Below, in pieces: positions 1 to 9,141 of a DNA stretch of 17,289 bases (position 1 is its first letter; each line of letters opens with the position of its first letter). Made by a program: the position numbers and the translations under genes. The stretch comes from Russula earlei (taxonomy: Eukaryota > Basidiomycota > Agaricomycetes > Russulales > Russulaceae), in assembly GCA_025769875.1 (NCBI GenBank), contig JAGFNK010000971.1:1-17289 (forward strand), in the 5' to 3' direction. The notes beneath the pieces were generated by a model, which searched no databases, had not been told where the DNA came from, and saw nothing but the letters and a program-made list of their open reading frames with translations.

Positions 1-4
1 GACA
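1..4 (+). repeat. last 4 bp of 5' LTR of element 1
   Basis: The bases gaca match the end of the 3' LTR (gtgaca, ending at 6902) and lie directly before the primer-binding site. The rest of the LTR is outside the window. The call rests mainly on the neighbouring primer-binding site. Confidence 0.7.
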
Positions 5-6
5 TT

Positions 7-18
7 AGAACAAGCTTA
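7..18 (+). other. self-priming primer-binding site of element 1
   Basis: The 12 bases agaacaagctta are the exact reverse complement of 6629-6640 in the 3' LTR, which begins 33 nt after the start of the TATA box (6596-6603). This is the Tf1 arrangement, in which the 5' end of the element mRNA folds back and primes its own reverse transcription in place of a tRNA. The site begins two bases after the inferred LTR end. No tRNA-type primer site was seen. Confidence 0.8.
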
Positions 19-77
19 CCACTCGAACCCTTGACCCGAACCACACGCTCGCCAGAAATATATCGATTTCTTCCAAC

Positions 78-1787
78 ATGACTACAACTCGAGACTGGAA
101 GACCAAAGGATATCAAGTCCCAACCATAGAAGGATTGGCCTGCCCTCAAATGCCCTTTGAACTGCTGCCTGACCAAGAAAAGAATGTCCCTAGTATCACT
201 ATGTTCGACGATGGTGTCGAATTCTACACCATACAGAAAGACAGTGTCCCATGGACCGGCTACTATGCCAACTGGAAAGGTGCCAAGGTAGCCCTCAGCC
301 ACCTCTACGGCCTTTGGTTCGAAATCGAAAGACGTGGAGACACGTGGGAGGCGACGCGCGTCGCTCGCTCAGCCTTTAGGCTTCAGCAAAGTCCTCTCCG
401 AGGCATCAATATCACTACAACTGACAGCCTCGGGAACACCCCTTCCTAGGTCCAGAGCTCCGAGCCTTACCCAAACACCAGGACCAGTCCCCACCACTCA
501 CGCTCCAATGGAGCTCGAGCCGACGACAACGACGAACATTTTCGTCGCCGCCACTGACCCTGAACCGGTCCGGCCACAACCCGCCTCGTCCGGCACGGCA
601 CAACCTCCCACTCGCGCCTCGTTCTCCGGAATGGGAGGCCGCGGGATACGACCTCCAAGCCCCGACCCCGACCCCGACGATTACGACACGCGCGCAGATC
701 GCGACCGCAATACACACGGCTCCGACAACGGGAAACTTGAGGGGATTCCCCCCGAGTTCTTCAACGGCGACCGCGCACGCACACACGCGTTCTTGGTCGC
801 GTTCAACAGGTTCATGTCCATGAACCACGACAGTAAGATCGCCAAGGATCCCATCAAAAATGTGCATACTTTCTCTCACTGATGAAAGGACCCAAAGTCG
901 AAGGATGGCTCAAAGCCATGGACCAGTGGCTCGAAGACGTACAGGAAGACCCCACCAACGTCCCGCTCGGACTTACCGCGTGGGAAGCGCTTCGACAACA
1001 ATTCCGTCACGCATTTACCGACTACGCAGAACGCGAGAAGGCCCAAGACAAACTCAAAGAATTAAAGATGAAAGATGGACTCCTAGACGACTATGTATCT
1101 GAATTCCAACTATTGACAAGACGCGCAGGACTTGATGTCGACGAACCAACAGTCATGCGACTGTTCGCCTGGGGACTCCCACGATCCCTAGTTGAGTCTT
1201 GTCTCGACCTTGAGGATCCTACCTCATTCGCGGATTGGGTCGCAGCAGCACAGAAACACCATAGAGTCTGGATGCGCAAATGCGCGATTTGTCCGACCAC
1301 TCTAGCACACGCGGACGAAACTTCAACCAACCACAGAACAACAGACCTTGGGGACGACTGGTCAATTCGGCATGGGCCAATCGCGGGAATAATCAAAACA
1401 ACACCACACCCGCGCGACCCCGACTCCCACCGCGCGACCCGAACGCGATGGACACTAGCGCGGGCGCCGCTCGCAAGGCAGTCACCGAAGCCGAAAAACA
1501 GAAACACAGAGAAGAAGGAAGATGCTTCCATTGCTCTCTGCGAGGACACCTGGCCCGCGACTGCCCCACGAAACCGAAGCGCGAAATAACTCGTGCACGC
1601 GCCGCCGATACGACCACCGTCACATCCGAATCCTCCACCATAGAAATAATTGAGGAACAGTACAACCGACAAGGTCGCAAAGGCAGCAAAGGCAGCAAAA
1701 GCACTTTCGGTAGAAGAAAGGGAAGCCTTCATTAAGGCTTTAATGGGAGATGAGGAGGACAAAGAACAGGATTTTTCGGACGCTTGA
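78..1787 (+). pseudogene. gag: gag of element 1 (capsid-like region and CCHC nucleocapsid), frameshifted
   Basis: This encodes the structural protein of the retrotransposon, which packages the element RNA into cytoplasmic particles. The first ATG after the primer site is at 78. Coding signal moves through several frames: 78 to ~345; ~345-860, a Pro/Thr-rich linker leading into PPEFFNGDR, typical of fungal Ty3 gag; ~860-1280, the helical retrotransposon-gag region with AWEALRQQF and LDDYVSEF; ~1280-1700, a basic linker and one zinc knuckle CX2CX4HX4C at 1523-1564 (CFHC...H...C); then a short acidic tail ending in TGA at 1785-1787. At least four frame changes of both signs make this a broken gene rather than one with a programmed shift. 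The breaks could be real decay or assembly indels. Confidence 0.82.
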
Positions 1788-1948
1788 GCATAACGGCGAT
1801 TGCTCGAGCCTTAGGTATCGATCCCATGTACAAGTCTCAAGAGAAAATCAATATCAGTGATGACTACTATTTACATTGGATCGAACAAAGCCGAAAGAAA
1901 AGCCCTAATAGACAGTGGAGCTACAGAGTGCTTCATATCCCCTAAGTG
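1787..1948 (+). pseudogene. 5' end of pol: aspartic protease segment with active site out of phase
   Basis: From 1787 the frame used by pol reads ITAIARALGIDPMYKS and continues to about 1880. Beyond that the recognisable protease sequence, including the active-site triad LIDSGAT (DSG codons at 1911-1919), is one frame over and runs to FISPK before a TGA at 1947. The pol frame itself hits TAA at 1943 and reopens at 1946. Two opposite single-base shifts therefore flank a segment of about 65 bp. The later protease motif DIILGYPFL lies in the main pol frame. The protease is predicted to be inactive in this copy, which would block maturation of Gag and Pol. Confidence 0.75.
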
Positions 1949-4900
1949 ACAAAGGAATTATGCCTACAAACTAAAGAGCTAATTCCGACAAGAAGCGTCA
2001 AAAACGTCGACGGAACACTAAACCGCTCAGGAAAGGTCACCCAAACCGTCCAACTAGAGTTGAAATTGCTGGGACAAAGACACACGCATCAGTTCCTAGT
2101 TGCAGACATAGGACAAGATGATATCATCCTAGGATATCCGTTCCTGGAATCAACAAACCCAAGAATAAACTGGTCCAAGGGAACCATCATGGGAAGAGTC
2201 ACCCTTAAAGGAAATCAAGAAACCCCAGCTTGGATCAAAGCGTTGACAGACTGGGAAGAAGGCGACGAACTATGGTTGCAAACCCAAATACGCAAAACTA
2301 CCATAGCACAACAACTGGCGGAATCACAAATACAGGGAAAAATACAAACTTGGCAAGAAATAGTCCCTCTTCAATACCATCAACATGGACAAGTATTCAT
2401 GGAACAAGAGTCGGAAAGATTCCCCGGACCAAGGAAATGGGATCACGCTATTGACCTGAAATTGGACGCCCCAACGACAATCAACTGCAGAGTATACCCC
2501 CTCTCACCAAAAGAAAAAGAAGAACAGGGGAAATTTCTCGAACAAAATTTACGACTCAAACGAATAAGAAGATCCAATTCGCCATATGCTAGTGGATTCT
2601 TCCTCATAAAAAAGAAAGACGGAAAATTTCGACCGGTACAAGACTATAGGAACTTAAACAAATGGACAATACCCAACGTATACCCACTGCCATTAATCCC
2701 AGAACTCATCCATGCTTTAGCAGGAAAAGAACTCTTTACCAAATTCGACGTCAGATGGGGCTATAATAATATCCGAATCAAAGAAGGAGATGAATGGAAA
2801 GCAGCCTTCAAAACTAGCGACGGACTATTCGAGCCTACGGTAATGTTCTTTGGACTAACAAATTCTCCAGCCACCTTTCAAACTATGATGGACGACATTT
2901 TTCAAGAAGAGCTCGCACAAGGATGGTTGAAAATCTACATGGACGACATCATCATTGCCACAGAAAATAATGAGACAGAACACGCATTGAAAGTCAACCA
3001 TATACTATCCAAATTAAGACAACATGATCTCTATCTCAAACCGGAAAAGTGTCAGTTCCACAGAAGAAAGGTAGAATACCTTGGAGTAATTATAGGAGAA
3101 GGAAGAATAACCATGGACCCCGTCAAAGTCAAAGGAATCGAAGACTGGCCAACACCATCATTGCTGAAAGAAGTTAGAAGTTTTTTAGGATTTTGTAACT
3201 TCTATCGAAACTTCATACCCAATTTCTCTATCAAAGCGAGACCACTGAATGACTTAACTAAAAAGAACAAACAGTGGGAATGGACGACGAAGGAAGATCA
3301 AGCCTTCCAAATCCTAAAAGAAACTTGCGTATCCTACCCAGTACTCCACACCCCAGATTGGACGAAACAATTCATTTTGGATACTGACGCATCAGGATTC
3401 GCCATAGGAGCAGTCATATCCCAAGAACATGAAGATGGTTTACATCCTATTGCATACTATTCCAGAACGTTACTGGATGCAGAAAGGAACTACGACGCAC
3501 ACGACAAAGAACTAGCAGCAGTAATATTCGGATTAAAAAGTGGACGACCATTCTTCCTAGGAGCTGATAAACCAGTTAGAATAAGAACGGACCACAAAAA
3601 CCTTACATACTTCAAAGAACCACAAAAACTAACAGGACGACAAGCCAGATGGATGCAATACATGCAAGATTACAACATCACCATGGAACACGTCCCTGGA
3701 CATACACATACTATCGCCGACACACTTTCACGTCGCAAAGACCTTAACAAGGGGGTAAGAGAACAAAAAACCACGCTACTACCACCCGAAATCCTCGCAC
3801 GAAAAACCTATTTACCAGACAAACCCGACAAGCGACAAGAAATCCTGAGACTATTCCACGACACCCCCTTTGCAGGACATCCTGGAATAGCCAACACCTG
3901 GGACTTAGTCAAACAACATTATGAAGGACCCAGACTACGACAATTCGTAGAACAATACGTCAAAGGCTGCGCCAAGTGTCAAGAGTCCAAAACCAACATA
4001 CCCAGAAAGAAAGCCACGACCTTTCCACTCGACACACACGTTGAACAAGGCCCCTTCCAATACGTATCAATGGACCTCATCACCGATCTACCCAAATCAG
4101 AAGGATTTGATAGCGTCCTCACAATAGTCGATCAAGGATGCTCCAAAGCAATGAAATTCATTCCATGTAACAAAACGATCGATGGAACAGGTGTTGCACA
4201 TGAGTATCTAAAACACCTCGTGCCCTGGTTCAGTATTCCCAAAAGAATCATCTCCGACAGAGACCCCCGATTCACATCGAACTTCTCCAAAGCCATATGT
4301 AAAAACCTAGGGATCAAACAAAACATGTCCACTGCGTTCCACCCCCAAACAGACGGACAAACAGAACGAATGAACGCATGGCTAGAACAATACCTAAGAC
4401 CCTGGACCACGACTCATCCTCATTCCTGGGCAAAAATGCTTCCCCTGGCAGAATACGCACACAACTCGTGGAAACATGAAACATCACGAAGATCACCACA
4501 CGAACTCCTCATGGGGTTCAGACCCCAAATCAACATCAATCTAGAAGACAACAACGTGCCCTCATCCACCGATCGTCTAAAACTACTAGAAGAGGCAAGA
4601 CTGGACGCTCAACAACTTCTAGAACGCAAACAACAACCCCTAAAACCAGATATCAAGGAAATGGAAGAAGGATCCCTTGTATGGCTAGAAGCAAAGAACC
4701 TCAAAACACGAGGAACACGCAAGCTAATGCCCAAAAGATACGGTCCATTTCCCATCACAAAGAGAATTTCCAAAGTCGCGTATCAATTACAGCTCCCGCC
4801 ATCAATGAAAATACATGACGTCTTTCACGTCAACCTACTTCTCCCTTATAAGGAGATGGAGGAATATGGCACGCCGTTTACACGACCTCCACCAACCATT

Positions 4901-5095
4901 GAAAACGAGGAAGAATACAAAATCGAAGCCATTCTAGACACTAGAAGATTCAGACGAACACGTAAGATTCAATACCTCGTGCATTGGAAAGGATACCCGG
5001 CATCAGATGACTCATGGGTTGACCATCGTGACCTCAACGCCCCAGAACTCCTAAAAGAATACTACTCCGCCTCAGCTGGACGACCCCGAGTATAA
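1946..5095 (+). CDS. pol: Ty3/gypsy Pol polyprotein: protease C-terminus, reverse transcriptase, RNase H, integrase, chromodomain
   Basis: The open frame has 1049 codons. Residues are counted from 1946, a GTG just after a stop, so this is not a real start. In order: the end of the protease (DIILGYPFL, about 59-67); reverse transcriptase with FDVRWGYNN (267-275) and the catalytic YMDD (331-334); RNase H with D481, E522, D549 and D592; the integrase zinc-binding site H638, H645, C675, C678; the integrase core D710, D771, E807 with 35 residues between the last two; a GPF module (933-935); and a C-terminal chromodomain (about 990-1035, YLVHWKGYP, SWV). Chromodomains of this class steer integration toward marked chromatin. 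All visible catalytic residues are present, so this part looks recently functional although its protease N-terminus is broken. Confidence 0.95.
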   Translation: MTKELCLQTKELIPTRSVKNVDGTLNRSGKVTQTVQLELKLLGQRHTHQFLVADIGQDDIILGYPFLESTNPRINWSKGTIMGRVTLKGNQETPAWIKALTDWEEGDELWLQTQIRKTTIAQQLAESQIQGKIQTWQEIVPLQYHQHGQVFMEQESERFPGPRKWDHAIDLKLDAPTTINCRVYPLSPKEKEEQGKFLEQNLRLKRIRRSNSPYASGFFLIKKKDGKFRPVQDYRNLNKWTIPNVYPLPLIPELIHALAGKELFTKFDVRWGYNNIRIKEGDEWKAAFKTSDGLFEPTVMFFGLTNSPATFQTMMDDIFQEELAQGWLKIYMDDIIIATENNETEHALKVNHILSKLRQHDLYLKPEKCQFHRRKVEYLGVIIGEGRITMDPVKVKGIEDWPTPSLLKEVRSFLGFCNFYRNFIPNFSIKARPLNDLTKKNKQWEWTTKEDQAFQILKETCVSYPVLHTPDWTKQFILDTDASGFAIGAVISQEHEDGLHPIAYYSRTLLDAERNYDAHDKELAAVIFGLKSGRPFFLGADKPVRIRTDHKNLTYFKEPQKLTGRQARWMQYMQDYNITMEHVPGHTHTIADTLSRRKDLNKGVREQKTTLLPPEILARKTYLPDKPDKRQEILRLFHDTPFAGHPGIANTWDLVKQHYEGPRLRQFVEQYVKGCAKCQESKTNIPRKKATTFPLDTHVEQGPFQYVSMDLITDLPKSEGFDSVLTIVDQGCSKAMKFIPCNKTIDGTGVAHEYLKHLVPWFSIPKRIISDRDPRFTSNFSKAICKNLGIKQNMSTAFHPQTDGQTERMNAWLEQYLRPWTTTHPHSWAKMLPLAEYAHNSWKHETSRRSPHELLMGFRPQININLEDNNVPSSTDRLKLLEEARLDAQQLLERKQQPLKPDIKEMEEGSLVWLEAKNLKTRGTRKLMPKRYGPFPITKRISKVAYQLQLPPSMKIHDVFHVNLLLPYKEMEEYGTPFTRPPPTIENEEEYKIEAILDTRRFRRTRKIQYLVHWKGYPASDDSWVDHRDLNAPELLKEYYSASAGRPRV
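3744..3756 (+). other. internal copy of the polypurine tract (candidate central PPT)
   Basis: The 13 bases ttaacaagggggt are identical to 6397-6409, the sequence that leads into the 3' polypurine tract at the LTR. This copy lies inside pol between RNase H and integrase, where it encodes residues within DLNKGV. Ty1 and lentiviruses use a second internal polypurine tract to start an additional plus strand. That role here is inference. Confidence 0.5.
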
Positions 5096-5146
5096 AGACA
5101 CCACCCATAAGACGACTATTCCCTACCTCCTTACCCCCAAACAAAC

Positions 5147-6335
5147 ATGTCTTCCACACAAAACTCCCCCACTGCTTCCTCCGCCACTCTGATACCCACT
5201 CCACCTTACTCCCCCACTCTCATCCATTTGCCACTGTCTCGAGAACCATCCCCCTCAATGGCAGCCACTATCAATACCAGGCTGCTCATCCAACGCACTG
5301 CACAACACGCCGCCATGATTGTTCAAGCACGCGAGCTGTGGGAGGACGACTCCCTTACCACGATACTACGTGCCTTCGGCAACCGTTCTCCTACTCTAGG
5401 GACTAGTTCGCCTCTCAGGACTCGCAGCCCATCCTACCACGTCCGCACTCCTTCACCTGACCCTATCCCAATTCCCCCACGCATCACTACACCCATCATC
5501 CAACAAATTGAGGACGTAGTCCTGCTTGACGAAAACTTCGCCCCAACGAACCGCGAGAGAACGCCACCGCCCGTCTACGAACTACCCACTAACAATGTCC
5601 AGCCCTCGGAGTTGGAACAACTCGGAGAAGGATGGGAAGAAGGAGACCTCGGATTAGACTTACTAATCCCAGATCCAGGCAACGAAGACGATACACTACC
5701 CCCACGCTTTGTCCTCCCCGATCTCACTCACGGCTTCCCCTCCTTACTAGCGACCTATGGCCCTGGATGCCCCACTCACCACATTCCCATTCGAGCTCGC
5801 GCCGACCCCTACCCTCGCCCTCTTTTATGCAGAAAGATGCCTTCTTATTCAAAGAAGGCCTTCGACACACTAAAGCTATAGACGAGGCACTTAGGTTCGA
5901 ACAGGACCTGTCACTAGAGGCCGAGGTATGTCGCTATCGATTCGCCTTGAAGAAAACACGACAAATGGCGAACTCCCTCGTCACCGCTCGAGAGAGATAC
6001 CATGACATGATGTGGGAGGTGAGAGATTCGGAAGTCAAACTGGCAAGAGCCAATGCCAAGGCTCGTCTTGAACCGCGAGTCTTGTTCGGAACCATGCCTC
6101 AGCTCACCGAACAAGAGCATCAGGATGCCAAGCAAGCTCTCCTCGACCCATGGTATCAATTCCTCCCCGACTCTCTGATAGATGCGCCTGGTGCAAAGAC
6201 GGAGGACACGACACCTTCGAATGCTCCAAGATCACCGTCTGCATTCTCTGCAATCGCCAAGGACACATAGCTGACTATTGCAGAAGTCCCCCACCGACGA
6301 TGCAGACCCGAAAAGATATGTCGGGTCCCTCGTGA
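5147..6335 (+). pseudogene. post-pol ORF3 of element 1: Pro-rich, helical, two C-terminal CCHC zinc knuckles; frameshifted
   Basis: An ATG 51 bp after the pol stop opens an extra reading frame, unusual for a chromovirus. The N-terminal part is Ser/Pro/Thr-rich and probably disordered (PTPPYSPTLIHLP, RTPSPDPIPIPP). At about 5820 the coding signal moves to the next frame (5881 would otherwise stop it) and continues as a charged, probably helical or coiled-coil segment (FEQDLSLEAEVCRYRFALKK). At about 6175 it moves again and ends with two zinc knuckles, both CX2CX4HX4C, at 6183-6224 (CAWC...H...C) and 6240-6281 (CILC...H...C), with a stop at 6333. The Pro-rich, helical, CCHC order resembles a second Gag-like nucleic-acid-binding protein. 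I do not recognise a named family. A decayed second gag, or a captured CCHC host gene, are alternatives. Confidence 0.7.
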
Positions 6336-6401
6336 CCAAATCCATTTCCATACCCACCATTGTCGTTCCACTATTATCCCCTATGTTGCTTAGACGTTAA
6401 C

Positions 6402-6411
6402 AAGGGGGTGA
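6402..6411 (+). other. 3' polypurine tract of element 1
   Basis: The sequence aagggggtga lies directly against the first base of the 3' LTR. It is the expected RNase H-resistant primer for plus-strand synthesis. Confidence 0.8.
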
Positions 6412-6595
6412 TGTCACAAGTACCGGCTCTTCGGACCGGACCGGCAACCGGACAAGCCTACCCGGACAAGCCTCACGATTCCCGCGCGTTCTATGACTCG
6501 TTCTGCCTCGCATATACCAGTACTTTCCAACGTGTTCCAGTTCCGATCGCCTCACCATTACCTTGTGTCTACTATTTGATATAGGATACAATGTC

Positions 6596-6603
6596 TATAT
6601 AAA
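6596..6603 (+). promoter_or_regulatory. TATA box in LTR of element 1
   Basis: tatataaa lies 33 nt upstream of the mRNA 5' end predicted from the primer-binding site (6629). This spacing fits a TATA-directed start. The 5' LTR copy, outside the window, would drive the element. Confidence 0.7.
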
Positions 6604-6615
6604 CCTGTCTGTAGA

Positions 6616-6642
6616 AGAGAACAAGCCCTAAGCTTGTTCTCT
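6616..6642 (+). repeat. 11-bp hairpin spanning the predicted transcript start
   Basis: agagaacaagc (6616-6626) and gcttgttctct (6632-6642) are perfect inverted copies around a 5-base loop (cctaa). The predicted mRNA start, 6629, falls in the loop. Because of this repeat the upstream arm closely resembles the primer-binding site. Confidence 0.7.
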
Positions 6643-6902
6643 TGTGAATATCACTGGATTCTAGCTTCGGGACTGTAGGCTTGCAGGGAATCAAGCAATC
6701 GACTCAGAAATTCTCTCTACTCTCAAAGTCTTCGAACGCGAAGACTTTTCTGTCATATTTCCTCTCTGCGGTACACACTAGCTCTTGCTGTGTTGTCACC
6801 GAGATCCCCGACCTTCGCGAGAACTCGTCGTCTCGCTCGGCTCAGTGTGCACGTCTCGCGCGTGAAACGATTTGTCAACGACACCGCCCCCAGTCGGTGA
6901 CA

Positions 6903-7888
6903 AGGGATGGCGGCAGAAGCTGGTGATGTGGGGACAGTGACTGTGATGGAGGATGAGGCTGGGAATGGTGAAAGGGAAACAGAGGATCAGGACTGGGCGA
7001 GGCCATCGAGACCATGGTGAAAAGCTTGAGACATGAACGCGTCATGTGAGCTGGGGCATGGCGGTGCGCGTGGTCAGTGGCAAGGGGTGGGCGATGCAGT
7101 CAAAGTCTTACACTAATTCCAGCAAGACTTTCTGTCTTGATGGATCTTTTTGGTACTTTACAAACTTTAAATTACTTTTTGGGCTTTCCTAGCCTTACAG
7201 CCGACCTCCACACCATAACTTTTCAGGCGGGGGGGCCTAGCCAAATGGCTTCTCACTTTTTGACTTTATTGACTGTATAACGTCTTTATTAAGCTCAAAA
7301 AGTTTTATGTGAATTTCCTGATGGGGGATGTCCAACCTTTGCCGAGGGTGATGTCACCAGGGCTCGCCATGCTGGACAAATCTGAAGAAGACAGCTCAAT
7401 AAGTGGTGACAAGATGCCAACAAAGCATAGAGCTGGCGTGTCGACGTGGTGTCCAAAGTATTCCCTGTCCATAGTATAAGAACATGTAGCCTGCACATCA
7501 TGTAGACCCTAAGTCAACTCTCCTGTCTCTTAGCCTCGTAGCCTCTCAAATCATAGTCTGGGAATGCCTACTCATACATCTATCACTATTCGAGTCTCTT
7601 GTTATTGTTGCTACCTCAAGTGACGGTGACATGGAGGCAGCTCAGGGTGGACCCTGACTCTCCGTTCTCATTTTAATTAGTTGAATCTGAGCTGAGTCAA
7701 TTCAGTGGTCAATATATTTCACCTTTATTGACCACTGAGTTGAGTTTAAGTGGACTGGACTGATCCATTCCTGTCCATCGTGTGCATTGGAGTTCAGGGT
7801 GTTGGACAGCAGGAACCCAGTTTTTTAGTATAAATACAAGCTGTCTTATGCATAACATGGAAGATAGAAGTAAACTGTCATGAAGATA
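6903..7888. other. no gene recognised; non-coding or decayed flank of element 1
   Basis: Only short frames without recognisable motifs are present on either strand. The first ~200 bases are G-rich and the rest is mixed composition. A TATA-like tataaatac occurs near 7829, but no convincing coding frame follows it. The one clear structure is the hairpin at 7702-7738. Confidence 0.6.
7702..7738. repeat. 13-bp perfect inverted repeat
   Basis: tcagtggtcaata (7702-7714) and tattgaccactga (7726-7738) are exact inverted copies around 11 bases, with weaker pairing on both outer sides. It could be a hairpin in RNA or a remnant of a small foldback element. Confidence 0.6.
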
Positions 7889-9110
7889 TCAAATATCATC
7901 ATCTGGAGGAAGGAGGAAAGGGGAGGCGAGATAGGATGAGAACCGAAGATGAAAAATGCACCTGGTCAACGTGCAAGAATGACTGCACGCGGGAAAACTC
8001 GTGGTGGCTGCTTGTGCCATTCCATGGTCGCGGTTGTGGTCATGGCCATCGCGTTGAGGTTGCTGGTGACAGTGACATTGTCGTCGCCACCGCTGTGAAG
8101 CGTGTCGGGGACGCTTTGAGTGAGTAAGTGTGGGGCTGACTGGTCCCAATAGAAGAGAGAGGAGAGGGGGAGAGAGGAGCAAGTGGGCACGCTGCAGTCG
8201 TTCGAGTTCTTCGCAGAGGCGGATAGATGGAAGCAAGGGAATCTTATTATTCTGAGTTGTCGACTATCCTACTACAGAGTAGTTTTATGCACAAGAAAGG
8301 AGGTGCTAGAGATAGAAGGCATGAAAAAGAGAGGAAATGGTGAAAAGGAGTTCGAGGCGGGGCGAGGCAGTCGAGGTGGTGGCGAACGGCCTGGAACGCG
8401 ATCGCGTCTCGCGAGCGTGTCGCGTACGCGTGGTCGGTGGCGAGGGCTTGACGTTGGGCGCGAGGGAGGTGGCGTGCGGTTGATGGCAAGGGATAGGAGG
8501 GAGCTGAGGCAAGGGAGAGAAGGCGTCAGTCGTGGTGTCGCGTCGCGTTTCCGCACGTGATTCGGAGGCCAGCGACATGGCTACCTTACACATCCCAGGG
8601 CCTTGAAATTTTGACCATCCTTGGTCAAATGTCTGAGTGCGAGCATTTTGAGCCTTTCGCGTCTGAGTTGTGGCGGCGGTCGCGGCGGTGGCTGTGGAAA
8701 GCGAAGGCGGCGATTGGCGTGGCGACGATGGAAGAGGCGAGGGGGATGGGAGACGGAGGCGATGGAGACGAGGGCGGCGGTGACGAGATGGCGGCTGCGT
8801 GGGGGTGGCTTGCGCTGGGGTGGCGTTTGTCGTCTTGCGGCGGCGGTGGCGGAGTCGTCTCCACTGCAGGTGGCGGCAGCAGACGTGGGCGAGAGCGCGT
8901 GAACGGGCTGGGAAGCGAAGTGGGAGGCGGCGTGCGGTGTGCTGTTGGCGTCGGCGGCTCCTGTGACGACGGTGTGGTGGCGGCTGCTGCTCCTTCCGTG
9001 GGGTGTTGTGGCTAAATTCGTGGCCGGGGCTCTCTCTCCCCTCCCCCTCGCTCTCCTCCACCCACCGCCCCTGATGATGCAGGTGCCATCGCGCGCGTTC
9101 ATGACGAGTC
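7889..9110. other. G-rich low-complexity DNA without a supported gene
   Basis: From about 8160 the plus strand is strongly G-rich, with many ggcgg, gagg and ggtgg words. Frames of 80-270 codons open on both strands at once, and their products are low-complexity (Arg/Pro/Ser/His- or Gly/Ala-rich). That pattern is expected from composition alone. No domain, start context or splice pattern singled out a real gene. Confidence 0.55.
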
Positions 9111-9141
9111 ACATGCCTGGCTCATCCCGAACGGAATTTCA

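Larger units (their letters stand above)
1..6902 (+). mobile_element. Ty3/gypsy chromovirus (Tf1/sushi-like LTR retrotransposon), nearly complete; 5' LTR cut by window edge
   Basis: The order gag, protease, RT, RNase H, integrase, chromodomain defines a chromovirus of the Ty3/gypsy (Metaviridae) group. Bases 1-4 (gaca) equal the last four bases of the 3' LTR and are followed by a primer-binding site, so the window opens at the 5' LTR/internal boundary. The internal part runs to the polypurine tract at 6402-6411 and the 3' LTR is 6412-6902. Assuming equal LTRs, the full element would be about 7.4 kb. Pol is open over 1049 codons, but gag, the protease segment and ORF3 each carry frameshifts, so the copy should not be autonomous. 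The target duplication cannot be checked because the left flank lies outside the window; the right flank begins aggga. Confidence 0.93.
6412..6902 (+). repeat. 3' LTR of element 1 (491 bp)
   Basis: It starts TGTCAC and ends GTGACA, a perfect 6-bp terminal inverted repeat with the usual TG...CA ends. It follows the polypurine tract directly. It contains a TATA box at 6596-6603 and, 33 nt after the start of that box, the sequence complementary to the primer-binding site at 7-18. U3 would be 6412-6628, and R plus U5 6629-6902. Confidence 0.88.

Noticed and set aside
860..1300. Programmed ribosomal frameshifting within gag
   Set aside because: Shifts occur at several places and in both directions, inside domains rather than at the gag/pol border, which fits decay or sequence error better.
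1946..1948. GTG as the true start of pol
   Set aside because: It follows directly on an in-frame stop inside a protease domain that continues upstream in other frames. It marks a break, not a start.
8306..9112. A 268-codon minus-strand frame rich in Arg, Pro, Ser and His
   Set aside because: Composition-driven like its neighbours. Several overlapping frames on both strands are open and no motif is visible.
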